This document shows, in pieces, positions 6,758 through 14,663 of a stretch of DNA of 17,881 bases (position 1 is its first letter; every line of letters begins with the position of its first letter). The notes below the pieces were generated by a model. It had not been told where the DNA came from and searched no databases. It saw nothing but the letters and a program-made list of their open reading frames with translations. A program made the translations under genes and the position numbers. Source of the DNA: 2-12-FULL-40-12 sp964518135 (GTDB lineage: Bacteria > Patescibacteriota > Minisyncoccia > Minisyncoccales > 2-12-FULL-40-12); NCBI GenBank assembly GCA_964518135.1, contig CAZFEY010000012.1, positions 1-17,881 of the forward strand. Direction: 5' to 3'.

Positions 6758-7315
6758 TTAATTTAATTCTGGCGGACAAAAATACCCAACAGGTTGCTCA
6801 AAAATAATCCTTCCGTTACTCCAAGTATTTCCCGTGCTCCCGTCATTCAAATTGTATCCCCTATAAATAATTACCTCGGTTTGGTCAGCCCCGGCAGACG
6901 CAGACGATGGAATGGAAAATGACAAATCAAGTGTTTCTCCCTGTTTTAACGTGTCAATATAAGCCCTGTTGTGATAAGGCAGTCCGGAAAAGGCATCTAT
7001 TTCATATCCCGGTATAAGATTGCCGGAAGGATATTCTTTATGAACAACCAATACGACTAAATTCTTGTAGGTGGATTTCTTGTCGTTTACGATACTAATA
7101 TCGTAATCCATCGTTCCGCCGATATAATAAACCGGCAAATCAAAGAGATTTAAAGATGGAAAATCAGTTGTACCGAAAAAATTCTGATATTCAATGCTAA
7201 CATTAAGTTCGTTACCGTTGTGTTGTCCTTGTTGAACGGCAAGGGCAGTGCTTGGCGCAATCATAACCGATGCAAAAAGCGTGAAAACTATTAAAGATAG
7301 TGTGTAATTTTTCAT
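6758..7315 (-). CDS. Secreted protein of unknown function
   Basis: I do not recognise a family. The 185-residue product has a clear Sec signal peptide: Lys2, a hydrophobic core at about 5-20, and the cleavage site ALA (24-26), giving a mature protein of about 159 residues. The mature part is rich in alternating hydrophobic and polar residues and looks all-beta. The segment TLKQGETLDLSFSIPSSASAG resembles the later strands of Ig-like or CARDB-type adhesion domains, but this is only a resemblance. There is one Cys, near the C-terminus, so no disulphide is expected. No lipobox or sorting signal is seen. It is a single-gene unit with its own promoter and a strong terminator. Confidence 0.8.
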   Translation of the reverse strand: MKNYTLSLIVFTLFASVMIAPSTALAVQQGQHNGNELNVSIEYQNFFGTTDFPSLNLFDLPVYYIGGTMDYDISIVNDKKSTYKNLVVLVVHKEYPSGNLIPGYEIDAFSGLPYHNRAYIDTLKQGETLDLSFSIPSSASAGADQTEVIIYRGYNLNDGSTGNTWSNGRIIFEQPVGYFCPPELN

Positions 7316-7377
7316 GTAAAAATTCTATTATTTTCTTATTTCGACCTTTTTAATGTCTGAATAGATTAGGATATATT

Positions 7378-7407
7378 AATTATATTCTTCCCGGCAACCC
7401 GGCGTCA
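7378..7407 (-). promoter_or_regulatory. Promoter of the secreted-protein gene
   Basis: On the minus strand TTGACG (7402-7407) is followed after 18 bp by TATAAT (7378-7383). The spacer contains the direct repeat GCCGGG-TT-GCCGGG. The predicted leader is about 55 nt. Confidence 0.65.
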
Positions 7408-7456
7408 ACACAGCAAAATTAAGATCTTAAAATACCTTGATAGCTTACCAATGATA

Positions 7457-7528
7457 AAGGGGTGTCCGACTAGCGCCGAACAGCCGTGGAAGAGAAGGGG
7501 AGGGGGTGTAAACCCCGAAATTAGCGTT
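7457..7528. other. GC-rich intergenic patch, unidentified
   Basis: Within the 246-bp intergenic stretch 7316-7561, about 70 bp are much more GC-rich than the surroundings. They include GGGGTGT twice (7459-7465 and 7503-7509) and a small hairpin GGGG-TGTAAA-CCCC (7503-7516). No gene, tRNA or RNA family that I know matches. It lies between the folD stop and the promoter of the secreted-protein gene. Confidence 0.4.
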
Positions 7529-7561
7529 CTATCTAAAACTTGCCTTATTCAACCTATATTG

Positions 7562-8401
7562 TCATCCCCTCTTGTTCTCTTGGGTCTTCGTCAGATTCTC
7601 AATTAAACAAGCTACGGTCATGGGGCCTACTCCGCCGGGAACTGGAGTAATGTAACTTGCCTTTTTCGAAACAGATTTAAAATCTACATCTCCTACGATA
7701 TCTCCTTGGAATAAAGAGGATCCAGCATCAACAACAACAGCTCCCTTTTTTACCATATTCCCTTTGATTAAATTTGGTCTACCAACTCCAGAAATTAAAA
7801 TGTCTGCTTTGCTTACAAACGAAGCAGCGTTTTTTGTTGAGCTATTGATAACAGAAACAGTTGCTTTTTCTTTTAAAAATTGAATGGCTAATGGCAAACC
7901 AACCAACCTACCAGCTCCCACAATAACGACATTCCTTCCTTTGATGTCTATTTTGTATTCCTTCAACAGACGCAAAATCCCACTAACCGTTGGCGGTAGG
8001 GCCGACACCGATAAGCCCTGATAAAATTTTCCCAAGCTTGCCTCTGATAAAACATCTACGTCTTTTGATTTTGGGATTAAATTCAAAAATTCTTCTGTAT
8101 CGAATTTTTTAGGAAGTGGTAGCTGAATAATAATCCCCGAGATATTCGGTTTTTGCACCATTCCTTTAATTTTCTTCTTTAAATCCTCGTTTGATATATC
8201 AATTGGGAACTGGAAAAATCTAAAACCAATCCCGACTTTTTCACAGGCAATTCTTTTTTGTTCGATAAATTTTAAAGAAATTTTATTATCGCCCACCAAA
8301 ACCACAGCCAAAGTTAATTTTCTTTTGGTTTTTTTGGCTCTTCTTCTAATTCCATCTATGATCTTATCCGCCAATTTTCTCCCGTCTAGTATTTTTGTCA
8401 T
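7562..8401 (-). CDS. folD: Bifunctional methylene-THF dehydrogenase / cyclohydrolase
   Basis: Interconverts 5,10-methylene-THF and 10-formyl-THF. I place the start at 8401, giving MTKILDGRKLADKI and 279 residues. This ATG overlaps the glyA TGA as ATGA; the longer reading from 8422 adds seven residues of glyA sequence. Conserved: catalytic Lys49, IIIQLPLP, KDVD, GDVDF, and TPVPGGVGPMTVACLIEN at the C-terminus. Altered: the Tyr of YVxxK is Phe45, DVDGF is DVDVL, PCTP is PPTV, and the dinucleotide motif GRSxxVGxP reads GAGRLVGLP. The last change, with INSST in place of the CHSxT motif, may alter NADP/NAD choice. It is the last gene of the operon and uses the methylene-THF made by GlyA. Confidence 0.95.
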   Translation of the reverse strand: MTKILDGRKLADKIIDGIRRRAKKTKRKLTLAVVLVGDNKISLKFIEQKRIACEKVGIGFRFFQFPIDISNEDLKKKIKGMVQKPNISGIIIQLPLPKKFDTEEFLNLIPKSKDVDVLSEASLGKFYQGLSVSALPPTVSGILRLLKEYKIDIKGRNVVIVGAGRLVGLPLAIQFLKEKATVSVINSSTKNAASFVSKADILISGVGRPNLIKGNMVKKGAVVVDAGSSLFQGDIVGDVDFKSVSKKASYITPVPGGVGPMTVACLIENLTKTQENKRG

Positions 8402-9663
8402 GTTGTTGGAAATTTTCTGCAAAGATTAAATACCTCTTTTTTTATGCCCGAAACAGACCTAGAACTTACGACAGTGTCGTAAATCAAACCGGCGATTTTT
8501 TTCATTTCTCTTTCTTTCATACCCCTTGTCGTTATGGTCGGGGTCCCCAACCTAATACCGGAAGGATCAAATGGCGAACGAGCATCAAAAGGCACCGTAT
8601 TTCTGTTAACAATAATGCCTATGTTTTCCAATTTATCCTGTGCTTCCCTGCCAGACAAGCCAAGACTGGTTAAATCAATTAACATTAAATGATTATCCGT
8701 GCCTCCAGACACAAGATTAAATCCGAGTCGAGAAAGTTCTTTAGCTAAGGCTTTGGCGTTCTTTACTATTTGCTCGCCATATTTCTTGAAAGAAGGTTTC
8801 ATTGCTTCTCCTAGGCTAACCGCAATCGCAGCCGTTTGATTGTCATGTGGACCACCCTGCAGGCCCGGAAAAACTGCTTTGTCTATTTCTTTAGATATAT
8901 CAACGCCATTACGCTTTGCGATTTGTGATTCGCTATTCGCGAAAATAATTGCCCCTCTTGGCCCACGTAAAGTTTTGTGAGTTGTTGTGGTAACAACGTC
9001 CGAATGCGGAAATGGGGACGGATGTACTCCAGCCGCAACCAATCCCGCAATATGAGAAATATCGGCCAATAAATACGCCCCAACCTCGTCAGCTATTTCG
9101 CGGAATTTTTTAAAATCGAAAATTCTCGAGTAGGCCGTGGCTCCAGTAACTATAATCTTTGGCTTTTCTTTTTGGGCAAGACTCCTAACTTCTTTATAGT
9201 CTATGTATCCATCACGCCCAACACCATACTGAACTGATTTATAAAATTTTGCCGAGAAATTCACTTTCCAGCCATGCGTTAAATGACCACCAAAAGGCAG
9301 GCTCATGCCCATTAATTTATCGCCGGGATTTAATAAGGCAAAATAAACGGCCATATTTGCCGGACTACCAGAATACGGCTGGACATTAACGCTCCACTCC
9401 TTACCAAGACGAAAAACTTTTTTGGCCCTTTCTTTAGCTAAATCCTCTATTTTATCTATTACTTCATTTCCAGCATAATAACGCTTGGTAGGATATCCCT
9501 CAGAATATTTGTTGGTAAGCGAGGAACCCAAAGCTTCCATTATGGCTTTGGAAGTAATATTTTCAGACGGAATTAAGTCGAGTGACATTTCCTGCCTCTT
9601 TTGCTCTTGTTGAATCAACCTTGCTATTGCTGAATCTGTTTTCTTAAGATTTTTCACCCCCAT
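8398..9663 (-). CDS. glyA: Serine hydroxymethyltransferase
   Basis: PLP enzyme that converts serine and THF to glycine and methylene-THF. The 421-residue length is standard. Visible motifs are LIPSENITSKAIMEALGS (30-47), NKYSEGYPTKRYYAGNE (51-67), QPYSGSPANMAVYFALL (95-111), GGHLTHG (125-131), ADISHIAGLVAAG (200-212), and the PLP-lysine motif VVTTTTHKTLRGPRG (223-237) with Lys230. LQGGPHDNQTAAIAV and PFDARSPFDPSGIRLGTP follow later. The ending overlaps the folD start by 4 bp, so the two are translationally coupled. It lies 11 bp downstream of the GIY-YIG gene. No Shine-Dalgarno site is present. Confidence 0.98.
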   Translation of the reverse strand: MGVKNLKKTDSAIARLIQQEQKRQEMSLDLIPSENITSKAIMEALGSSLTNKYSEGYPTKRYYAGNEVIDKIEDLAKERAKKVFRLGKEWSVNVQPYSGSPANMAVYFALLNPGDKLMGMSLPFGGHLTHGWKVNFSAKFYKSVQYGVGRDGYIDYKEVRSLAQKEKPKIIVTGATAYSRIFDFKKFREIADEVGAYLLADISHIAGLVAAGVHPSPFPHSDVVTTTTHKTLRGPRGAIIFANSESQIAKRNGVDISKEIDKAVFPGLQGGPHDNQTAAIAVSLGEAMKPSFKKYGEQIVKNAKALAKELSRLGFNLVSGGTDNHLMLIDLTSLGLSGREAQDKLENIGIIVNRNTVPFDARSPFDPSGIRLGTPTITTRGMKEREMKKIAGLIYDTVVSSRSVSGIKKEVFNLCRKFPTT

Positions 9664-9674
9664 ACCAAACGAAC

Positions 9675-9932
9675 TTATGCTTTGAGAGAATCATCGATTC
9701 TATTTTTAAGTTGTCTCAAAGTTTTCGCTCGTAGTTTTAAATTGTGTTCTCTACGGAAAGCATCTTGTTTAGATAGATAAGCTTCATAATAAACAAGGTA
9801 AAATGGTTTTCTTGGGCTTGTTGACCTAACAAGTCCTAAATTATGTTCTCTGATTCTCTTTCTAAGATCATTCGTACATCCTATGTACAACTTATCGTCT
9901 TTCTTGCTTTTTAAGATATAAACGAAGAACAT
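9675..9932 (-). CDS. Standalone GIY-YIG domain protein
   Basis: The 85-residue product is a single GIY-YIG nuclease domain of the YhbQ/UvrC-N type. VYILKSKKDDKLYIG (4-18) supplies the two motif strands, LRKRIREHNLG (23-33) the arginine helix (likely Arg26), and AFRREHNLK (58-66) the helix that normally carries the metal-binding Glu (likely Glu62). Free-standing domains like this are common in CPR and Firmicutes, and their role is mostly unknown, with DNA repair or structure-specific cleavage suspected. The gene starts 3 bp after the PgeF-TsaC fusion and ends 11 bp before glyA, so it is an internal operon member. No link to a homing element is visible. Confidence 0.9.
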   Translation of the reverse strand: MFFVYILKSKKDDKLYIGCTNDLRKRIREHNLGLVRSTSPRKPFYLVYYEAYLSKQDAFRREHNLKLRAKTLRQLKNRIDDSLKA

Positions 9933-9935
9933 AAT

Positions 9936-11300
9936 TCAAGTCTCGTTGTGGTGTGGGGGTTCATTCAATTTTGGGATTTTATCTCCCCTTCTTTTTACAA
10001 ATGGAGTTTTCCCGCTAAGATCAACTACCGTAGATGGCAAACTTCTTTTTAGCCTACCTGCATCTAGAATTAGACTAAGCATGTTTTTATCATTTTTAAA
10101 CTGCGCAATAATATCCTTGATGCTGTTGGCCGGTTTAAATCCTGAAATATTCGCAGAAGTCCCAACTAACGGCTTTTTTATTTCGGATAATAATTTATTA
10201 AGAAATCTGTAATCTGGTACTCTTAAGGCAATAATATTCTTGTAAGTACCGAAGATTTTTATCTCTCTTCTTTTTTTTAAAACGACTGTAATTTGTCCCG
10301 GCCAAACTTTCTTCAGGAATTTTTCGGTATTGGCATCAATATTGGCCAGCGACTTTGCCATTTTTAGATCTTTTACCAAAATAGATATTGCTTTATCCTT
10401 GCGTCTTTTTTTAATTTGAAAGATTCTCTCAACCGCTTCTTTATTTGTCGCATCAGCCAATAATCCATAAACCGTATCTGTCGGCGCCATTACAACTTTA
10501 CCATCTCTAATGATTTTTGCCGCATCTTTCACTATCGGATCAATGTTCTTGCTAAAAAGCATCTTAATAGGCAATGATTTTAAACCAATAAAACCGGCGA
10601 ATCTTGGATGTTTTCCTTTATAGATATTGGGATATTTCTCTTCTTTTCTGGCAGAGAAATATTTTCTGGAATCACAGTAATTGCAAACCTGACAATCTTG
10701 TATGTTATTTCTTTTAATTCCAGATGATAAAAGATCTCGTAGAATCAGTTTCTGCAAATCAAAATATATTTTTCTGTTTTTGTTAACAAAATATGCTTTA
10801 AATGGACTGTTTTTTAAATCATCATATGTTTTTGGTTGTAACCAGTAATGGCATTTTTTGATGTGCGGACCAATACCAACCAAAAGATCTTTAGGCCTAG
10901 AACCAAAGCTCTTTGTCATTTTGCCAAGCGCCTTCTCGATAATCCCCCCGATTAACGACTTTCTTGACCCATGCAAAACTGCAACCACTCTGTGCTCTGG
11001 ATCAAAAACAAGGATTGGCGCGCAATCTGCCGTAATAACAGTTAGAACCTGGCCGGAAACGTTCGAAATTAAGCCATCGACCCCACTAATGATCTTTCCG
11101 GAATCAAACGGATTGCAAATATGAACTTTTGACCCGAAAACCTGCTGCGCCCAGACTAAATTCTTAATTTCAGCATCGTAGCCAATTTCGTGTAAAAATT
11201 TTACAGCCGCCCTGTCGCCGTTCTTGCCGGCCATAGAGCCAAAAGAGGCATCGGAAAATCCATGAAAAATGTCGTATTTTTTAAAAATTCGGAGTTGCAT
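9936..11300 (-). CDS. Fusion of YfiH/PgeF multicopper-like domain and TsaC (YrdC/Sua5)
   Basis: One 454-residue frame joins two known families. Residues 1-242 are YfiH/PgeF (laccase-domain, purine nucleoside phosphorylase-like): WAQQVFGSKVH, VDGLISN, TADCAPILVFD with Cys93, VAVLHGSRKSL with His110, VGIGPHIKKCHYW, and KYFSARKE. The family's first metal ligand, His in QVHG, is Phe54 here, and HAGWRG reads HGSRKS. Residues 248-446 are a YrdC domain that makes threonylcarbamoyl-AMP for tRNA t6A: PTDTVYGL (273-280), KKRRKDKAISILV (297-309), LVGTSANISG (378-387) and STVVDLS (423-429). The TsaC half looks intact. The join at about 243-250 is a short linker with no internal stop. It heads the operon with GIY-YIG, glyA and folD. 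Confidence 0.9.
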   Translation of the reverse strand: MQLRIFKKYDIFHGFSDASFGSMAGKNGDRAAVKFLHEIGYDAEIKNLVWAQQVFGSKVHICNPFDSGKIISGVDGLISNVSGQVLTVITADCAPILVFDPEHRVVAVLHGSRKSLIGGIIEKALGKMTKSFGSRPKDLLVGIGPHIKKCHYWLQPKTYDDLKNSPFKAYFVNKNRKIYFDLQKLILRDLLSSGIKRNNIQDCQVCNYCDSRKYFSARKEEKYPNIYKGKHPRFAGFIGLKSLPIKMLFSKNIDPIVKDAAKIIRDGKVVMAPTDTVYGLLADATNKEAVERIFQIKKRRKDKAISILVKDLKMAKSLANIDANTEKFLKKVWPGQITVVLKKRREIKIFGTYKNIIALRVPDYRFLNKLLSEIKKPLVGTSANISGFKPANSIKDIIAQFKNDKNMLSLILDAGRLKRSLPSTVVDLSGKTPFVKRRGDKIPKLNEPPHHNET

Positions 11301-11343
11301 TTATATTTTTTTCTTAATGATCTCGTATATATTATCACAATAA

Positions 11344-11368
11344 GAATGTTTTTTCACTACGTTCAAAA
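11344..11368 (+). repeat. Dispersed ~25-bp repeat, copy B
   Basis: GAATGTTTTTTCACTACGTT followed by CAAAA. Near copy of 2873-2898. It lies in the 123-bp gap 11301-11423 between the response regulator and the PgeF-TsaC gene, where I see no gene. Confidence 0.5.
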
Positions 11369-11423
11369 GAAGAAAAAAGCTGGCTATCCACCAACTATTA
11401 ACCACACACTTGCTTATCCTATA

Positions 11424-11801
11424 CTAACGGAGGTATTTTTGTATCTTTTCCAAAAGTTGCTGAGGAGTATATTGTGTTTTGAGTAAATAATCCTTTACGC
11501 CAAGCTTAAAAGCCTTTTCTTTTGTCTCTGGATCATCAAAATTAGAGAAACCAACCACAGGAACGCCATCAAGATCGGCAACGCTCTTTACTTCTTCTAA
11601 AAAACCAATACCATTTTTTCTCGGCAACAGAATATCAAGCAAGATTAAGTCTGGTTTTTTCTTTCTTAACGATTCCATAGCAATCTCGGCAGAAAAAGCG
11701 ACATCAACATTAAAACCTGCTGCCTTAAACTTATCATAATACATATCTGACAGCGTTTTCTCATCCTCGATTATCAGTATATTCACATTTTTGCCAACCA
11801 T
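11424..11801 (-). CDS. Single-domain response regulator (CheY-like receiver)
   Basis: The 125-residue product is a complete receiver domain with no output domain. The acidic pair is Glu12-Asp13 (IIEDEKT), the phospho-acceptor is Asp56 (LILLDILLPRKNG), the switch Ser is Ser86 (VVGFSNFDD), and the conserved Lys is Lys108 (DYLLKTQYTP). All catalytic residues are kept, so phosphorylation is expected. The histidine kinase gene ends 90 bp upstream on the same strand and is the likely partner. A separate promoter predicts an almost leaderless transcript. With no DNA-binding domain, it probably acts by protein contact or in a phosphorelay; its target is unknown. Confidence 0.94.
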   Translation of the reverse strand: MVGKNVNILIIEDEKTLSDMYYDKFKAAGFNVDVAFSAEIAMESLRKKKPDLILLDILLPRKNGIGFLEEVKSVADLDGVPVVGFSNFDDPETKEKAFKLGVKDYLLKTQYTPQQLLEKIQKYLR

Positions 11802-11812
11802 AATCGTAGATT

Positions 11813-11841
11813 ATTTCATTCTATACCTTCCCGAATGTCAA
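11813..11841 (-). promoter_or_regulatory. Promoter of the response regulator
   Basis: On the minus strand a perfect TTGACA (11836-11841) is followed after 17 bp by TGAAAT (11813-11818). The predicted transcript start is about 5 nt before the ATG at 11801. Confidence 0.5.
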
Positions 11842-11891
11842 GGCAAATAAAAATTCACGCTAGTTTTGAATTTTGGTAAATAGTTAAATTC

Positions 11892-13526
11892 TTACTTCAC
11901 CGGTAGCTCCACAAAAAACGTGCTTCCCTTACCTTTACCCTCTGACTCGGCCCAAACTCTGCCGCCGTGCATTTCGGCGTACTTGCGGGCTATATAGAGT
12001 CCGAGGCCCGCGCCTTCGGTAAACGCTTTAACGCCGACTGTGCCGCGGGAGAAACTTTCAAAGATTTTATCCATTTCATCTTTTTCCATCCCCTCTCCGG
12101 TATCCCGAATCAAAACCTGGAATTTAGAATCTAGAATCTTGGTACTAACTATTATTCCGCCTGTCGGAGTGTATTTTATGGCGTTATCGACAAGATTAAG
12201 AACAATATCTCTTGTTTTGGCCTTATCCAGCATCATTTCAGGAATAGGAGTTGAAGGTTTTTCAAATTTTAAATATAAACCTTTCTTTTCCGCATTAAGA
12301 GTCAGATCAAAAATTACCCCGTCAATAATCTCCACGATAGAACCTATTTCCGGTTCAAACTTCATTTTGCCCGATTCAATCCGAGAAATACTCAACAAGT
12401 CATTAACCAAATTAACCAATCTTTCGTTAGACTTATAAACATTTTCTAACGGTTTCTTTGCTTTTTCGGCAAACTTCCCATAACTCCCTTCTATAATCAT
12501 GGAGATATAGCCTTTTATTGCAGTTAAGGGCGTTCGAAGCTGATGAGAGGCAATAGAGATAAACTCCGACTTCGCCTTACTTAATTTTTCTACTTCTTGA
12601 TAAGCAATTTCTAATTGTTTATTCAACTCCGCCAACCTCTCTCTTTGTTCCACCTCTCTCAAAACCCCCCGAATTAACATAATACCAAAGGAAAGAACAA
12701 GAATGAAGATTGAGCCACGATAAATAATCAAAGCTAAATCTCCGGCGAAAATCACTTCAAAAAAAGTAACTATTGAAAGCAAAAACACCAACACCGCAGT
12801 CCCCGCCACACGGATATTAAAAAGTTTGTGTTTTAGAATTGCATAAGAAGTAAACGCTACGAAGGGAAAGATAAAAAGCGCTCCTAGCGGAATAAATCTC
12901 GGATTGTCAAAAAATGCCGGCAATATAAAATTGAAAATCATTATCAAAATAAAGGTTATAAAAACCCCCATAAGGACAAAACTATACCTTTTCCTGTCCT
13001 CAACTCTAGACTTCATCATTTTTCTAAAAAGCATCACCAAACCTCCGACAATAAGAAAAGCGATGAGAGACCCAAAAAGAGCGATTCCTGGGCCATTTTC
13101 TATCTTAACGACTTGTCCCGTTGAAGAAATTTCTCCTATCTCAGAGAACACAAGGGAAGTTAAATTCATGATTGAAACCAAGGCGACCAAGGGAAATAGT
13201 ATAAATCTATACCACCTTGGGAATTTTACGCTTGATTCTGGAAAAACAAAGAATGTCTGGAAAAACAAAAACGAATGCCACGTAGCGATAAAGATAACCA
13301 ATCTAAATAACCAAAAAGATGTTTCGGGATTACTTACCCGGTAAGCAAGGTAATTAACTGAACTCCATACGATAGTAGCTATTGAGAAAAGAAAGAAATA
13401 AAAATTAGTAACGCTCTGTCTATTATTAAAAAAAACAGAAAACCCTAGAACTCCAATACCTGCCACCGCCAAAGCAACTAGTAATAAATCGATGTTCTGT
13501 AGGTTAAAAAATAATGAGGGAGACAT
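11892..13526 (-). CDS. Sensor histidine kinase with multi-TM N-terminus
   Basis: The 544-residue membrane sensor has about nine hydrophobic segments between 12 and 285. The first seven, ending in YAILKHKLFNIRV (228-240), resemble the 7TM sensor region of many bacterial kinases (HisKA_7TM type). A coiled-coil linker (about 288-318) leads to the HisKA domain, with phospho-acceptor His328 in FISIASHQLRTPLTAIKGY. The HATPase domain has the N box LNLVDNAIKYTP (443-454), G1 DTGEGM (475-480), F box IFESFSRG and G2 GAGLGLYIARK (505-515). All catalytic boxes are intact. No periplasmic ligand domain is seen, so the signal is probably sensed in the membrane. The receiver gene downstream is the likely partner. 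Confidence 0.95.
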   Translation of the reverse strand: MSPSLFFNLQNIDLLLVALAVAGIGVLGFSVFFNNRQSVTNFYFFLFSIATIVWSSVNYLAYRVSNPETSFWLFRLVIFIATWHSFLFFQTFFVFPESSVKFPRWYRFILFPLVALVSIMNLTSLVFSEIGEISSTGQVVKIENGPGIALFGSLIAFLIVGGLVMLFRKMMKSRVEDRKRYSFVLMGVFITFILIMIFNFILPAFFDNPRFIPLGALFIFPFVAFTSYAILKHKLFNIRVAGTAVLVFLLSIVTFFEVIFAGDLALIIYRGSIFILVLSFGIMLIRGVLREVEQRERLAELNKQLEIAYQEVEKLSKAKSEFISIASHQLRTPLTAIKGYISMIIEGSYGKFAEKAKKPLENVYKSNERLVNLVNDLLSISRIESGKMKFEPEIGSIVEIIDGVIFDLTLNAEKKGLYLKFEKPSTPIPEMMLDKAKTRDIVLNLVDNAIKYTPTGGIIVSTKILDSKFQVLIRDTGEGMEKDEMDKIFESFSRGTVGVKAFTEGAGLGLYIARKYAEMHGGRVWAESEGKGKGSTFFVELPVK

Positions 13527-13607
13527 TTAATATAAATTCTAAATGATTCTGTATCAATAACATCCTATAATTTTTACCAAATAATCTTAGACATTGGAGT
13601 TTCGCAG

Positions 13608-14654
13608 CTATAGGATCTCTGGTGGTTTCTTCGAAGACAAGGCAGAAGGTTCTCCGTCGAATCCAACCCTAAACGCTAACGCAATAATGCCCTGTTTAAT
13701 ATTGAACACTTTTGTTATCTTATTATATGCGTCGTTTACAATTTTTACATGATCTGGAGAAAAAATATTCATAGCATCGTTTTGTATGCCTTGCCAGAAA
13801 AACATTGTCCCAGTGATAAGGTGGAAGCTTAATCTCATTTGTGTTGCTTCAAGCCATAGACGTTCCATTACCCTGCCCGCAAGTAAAAAATCTTCGTCGT
13901 TATTTTTAACTACAATGATTCCTATACCGGCTCCAGACGAATATATTCTTGAATTGTCTTTAGCGATTACGCTTGCAAACTTTACTTGGTTTAAAAATTG
14001 CATTACTCGCCAATTCTCGAGCAATCTTAACACTGCTTGTTGTGGTGGTTTTAACTCCATTGTTTTTATGTAAAGCCCTGATTTCCTTTTCAGTTCTTCC
14101 TCTCGCGACCACACTATTTCGTCAAAGAAAAGCTTGTGCAATCTCTTAGTCTCAAGTGTTACAATTTCATTTACAGCCAGAGCTTCTCCAATTGACCTAC
14201 ACTGCTCTTTGTCTTCTGTGAATTTTAACTCTATATTTTTATGGGATTCTACGGATTTAAATAATTCTTGCTTTTGATAATCATCCAGCAGTCTATCTTC
14301 ATATTTTTTTCTATTTATGGTACGCAACGGAACTACCGAGAATAACGGATCTGCCTTAGGTAGTCCCGAGACAAGCCCGATGCCAGCTGTAATATTCGGC
14401 TGGTTTTTGTCTGGAAAAATTTTAATTTCCGTACCGTACCCAAAAGACGATGCAACAATGTCAATATTCTCTATCAACGCTCCGTGAGCAATCCACGTAC
14501 CTCGATTACGATAATTCAGGACGGGATGATCTTTTTGTGGCAGAGCAATTACATTAACCATTTTCCCTCTTACTTTAAACTGCCATGGTTGGGAATTACT
14601 CCCAGAAGGAGCGTTTGTCGCTATTTCAAGAATTCTTTTTATGTCTTCTTGCAT
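13608..14654 (-). CDS. Nitroreductase-family flavoprotein, Rv1355c-type half
   Basis: A 348-residue protein of the FMN-dependent nitroreductase superfamily in its long (Acg / Rv1355c-like) form. NAPSGSNSQPWQFKV (14-28) is the family N-terminal FMN-binding motif. GAGIGIIVVKNNDEDFLLAG followed by RVMERLWLEATQMRLSFHL is the core strand-helix pair that closes the flavin site. Long nitroreductases of this type are often fused behind a ThiF domain. Here the ThiF gene ends 9 bp upstream in the same frame, after tandem stops TAA TGA, so the two are separate proteins that probably act together. Substrate and reaction are unknown; a redox step such as dehydrogenation on an adenylated or activated substrate is possible. 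It is the last gene of the operon. Confidence 0.82.
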   Translation of the reverse strand: MQEDIKRILEIATNAPSGSNSQPWQFKVRGKMVNVIALPQKDHPVLNYRNRGTWIAHGALIENIDIVASSFGYGTEIKIFPDKNQPNITAGIGLVSGLPKADPLFSVVPLRTINRKKYEDRLLDDYQKQELFKSVESHKNIELKFTEDKEQCRSIGEALAVNEIVTLETKRLHKLFFDEIVWSREEELKRKSGLYIKTMELKPPQQAVLRLLENWRVMQFLNQVKFASVIAKDNSRIYSSGAGIGIIVVKNNDEDFLLAGRVMERLWLEATQMRLSFHLITGTMFFWQGIQNDAMNIFSPDHVKIVNDAYNKITKVFNIKQGIIALAFRVGFDGEPSALSSKKPPEIL

Positions 14655-14663
14655 AGATCGTCA

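Noticed and set aside
7447..7620. Plus-strand ORF starting at 7451 through the GC-rich patch
   Set aside because: It runs into the antisense of folD, lacks a ribosome-binding site, and matches no family.
8402..8422. Upstream ATG extending FolD by seven residues
   Set aside because: The added residues have no FolD match; the ATG at 8401 overlaps the glyA stop as ATGA and gives the normal family N-terminus.
8466..8482. 17-bp palindrome TTACGACA-G-TGTCGTAA
   Set aside because: It lies inside conserved glyA coding sequence, and an 8-bp-arm palindrome is expected by chance in a window this size.
13530..13560. TTGATA-N17-TATATT before the histidine kinase
   Set aside because: The -10 is only 2 nt from the ATG, so transcription would start inside the gene and lose the start codon.
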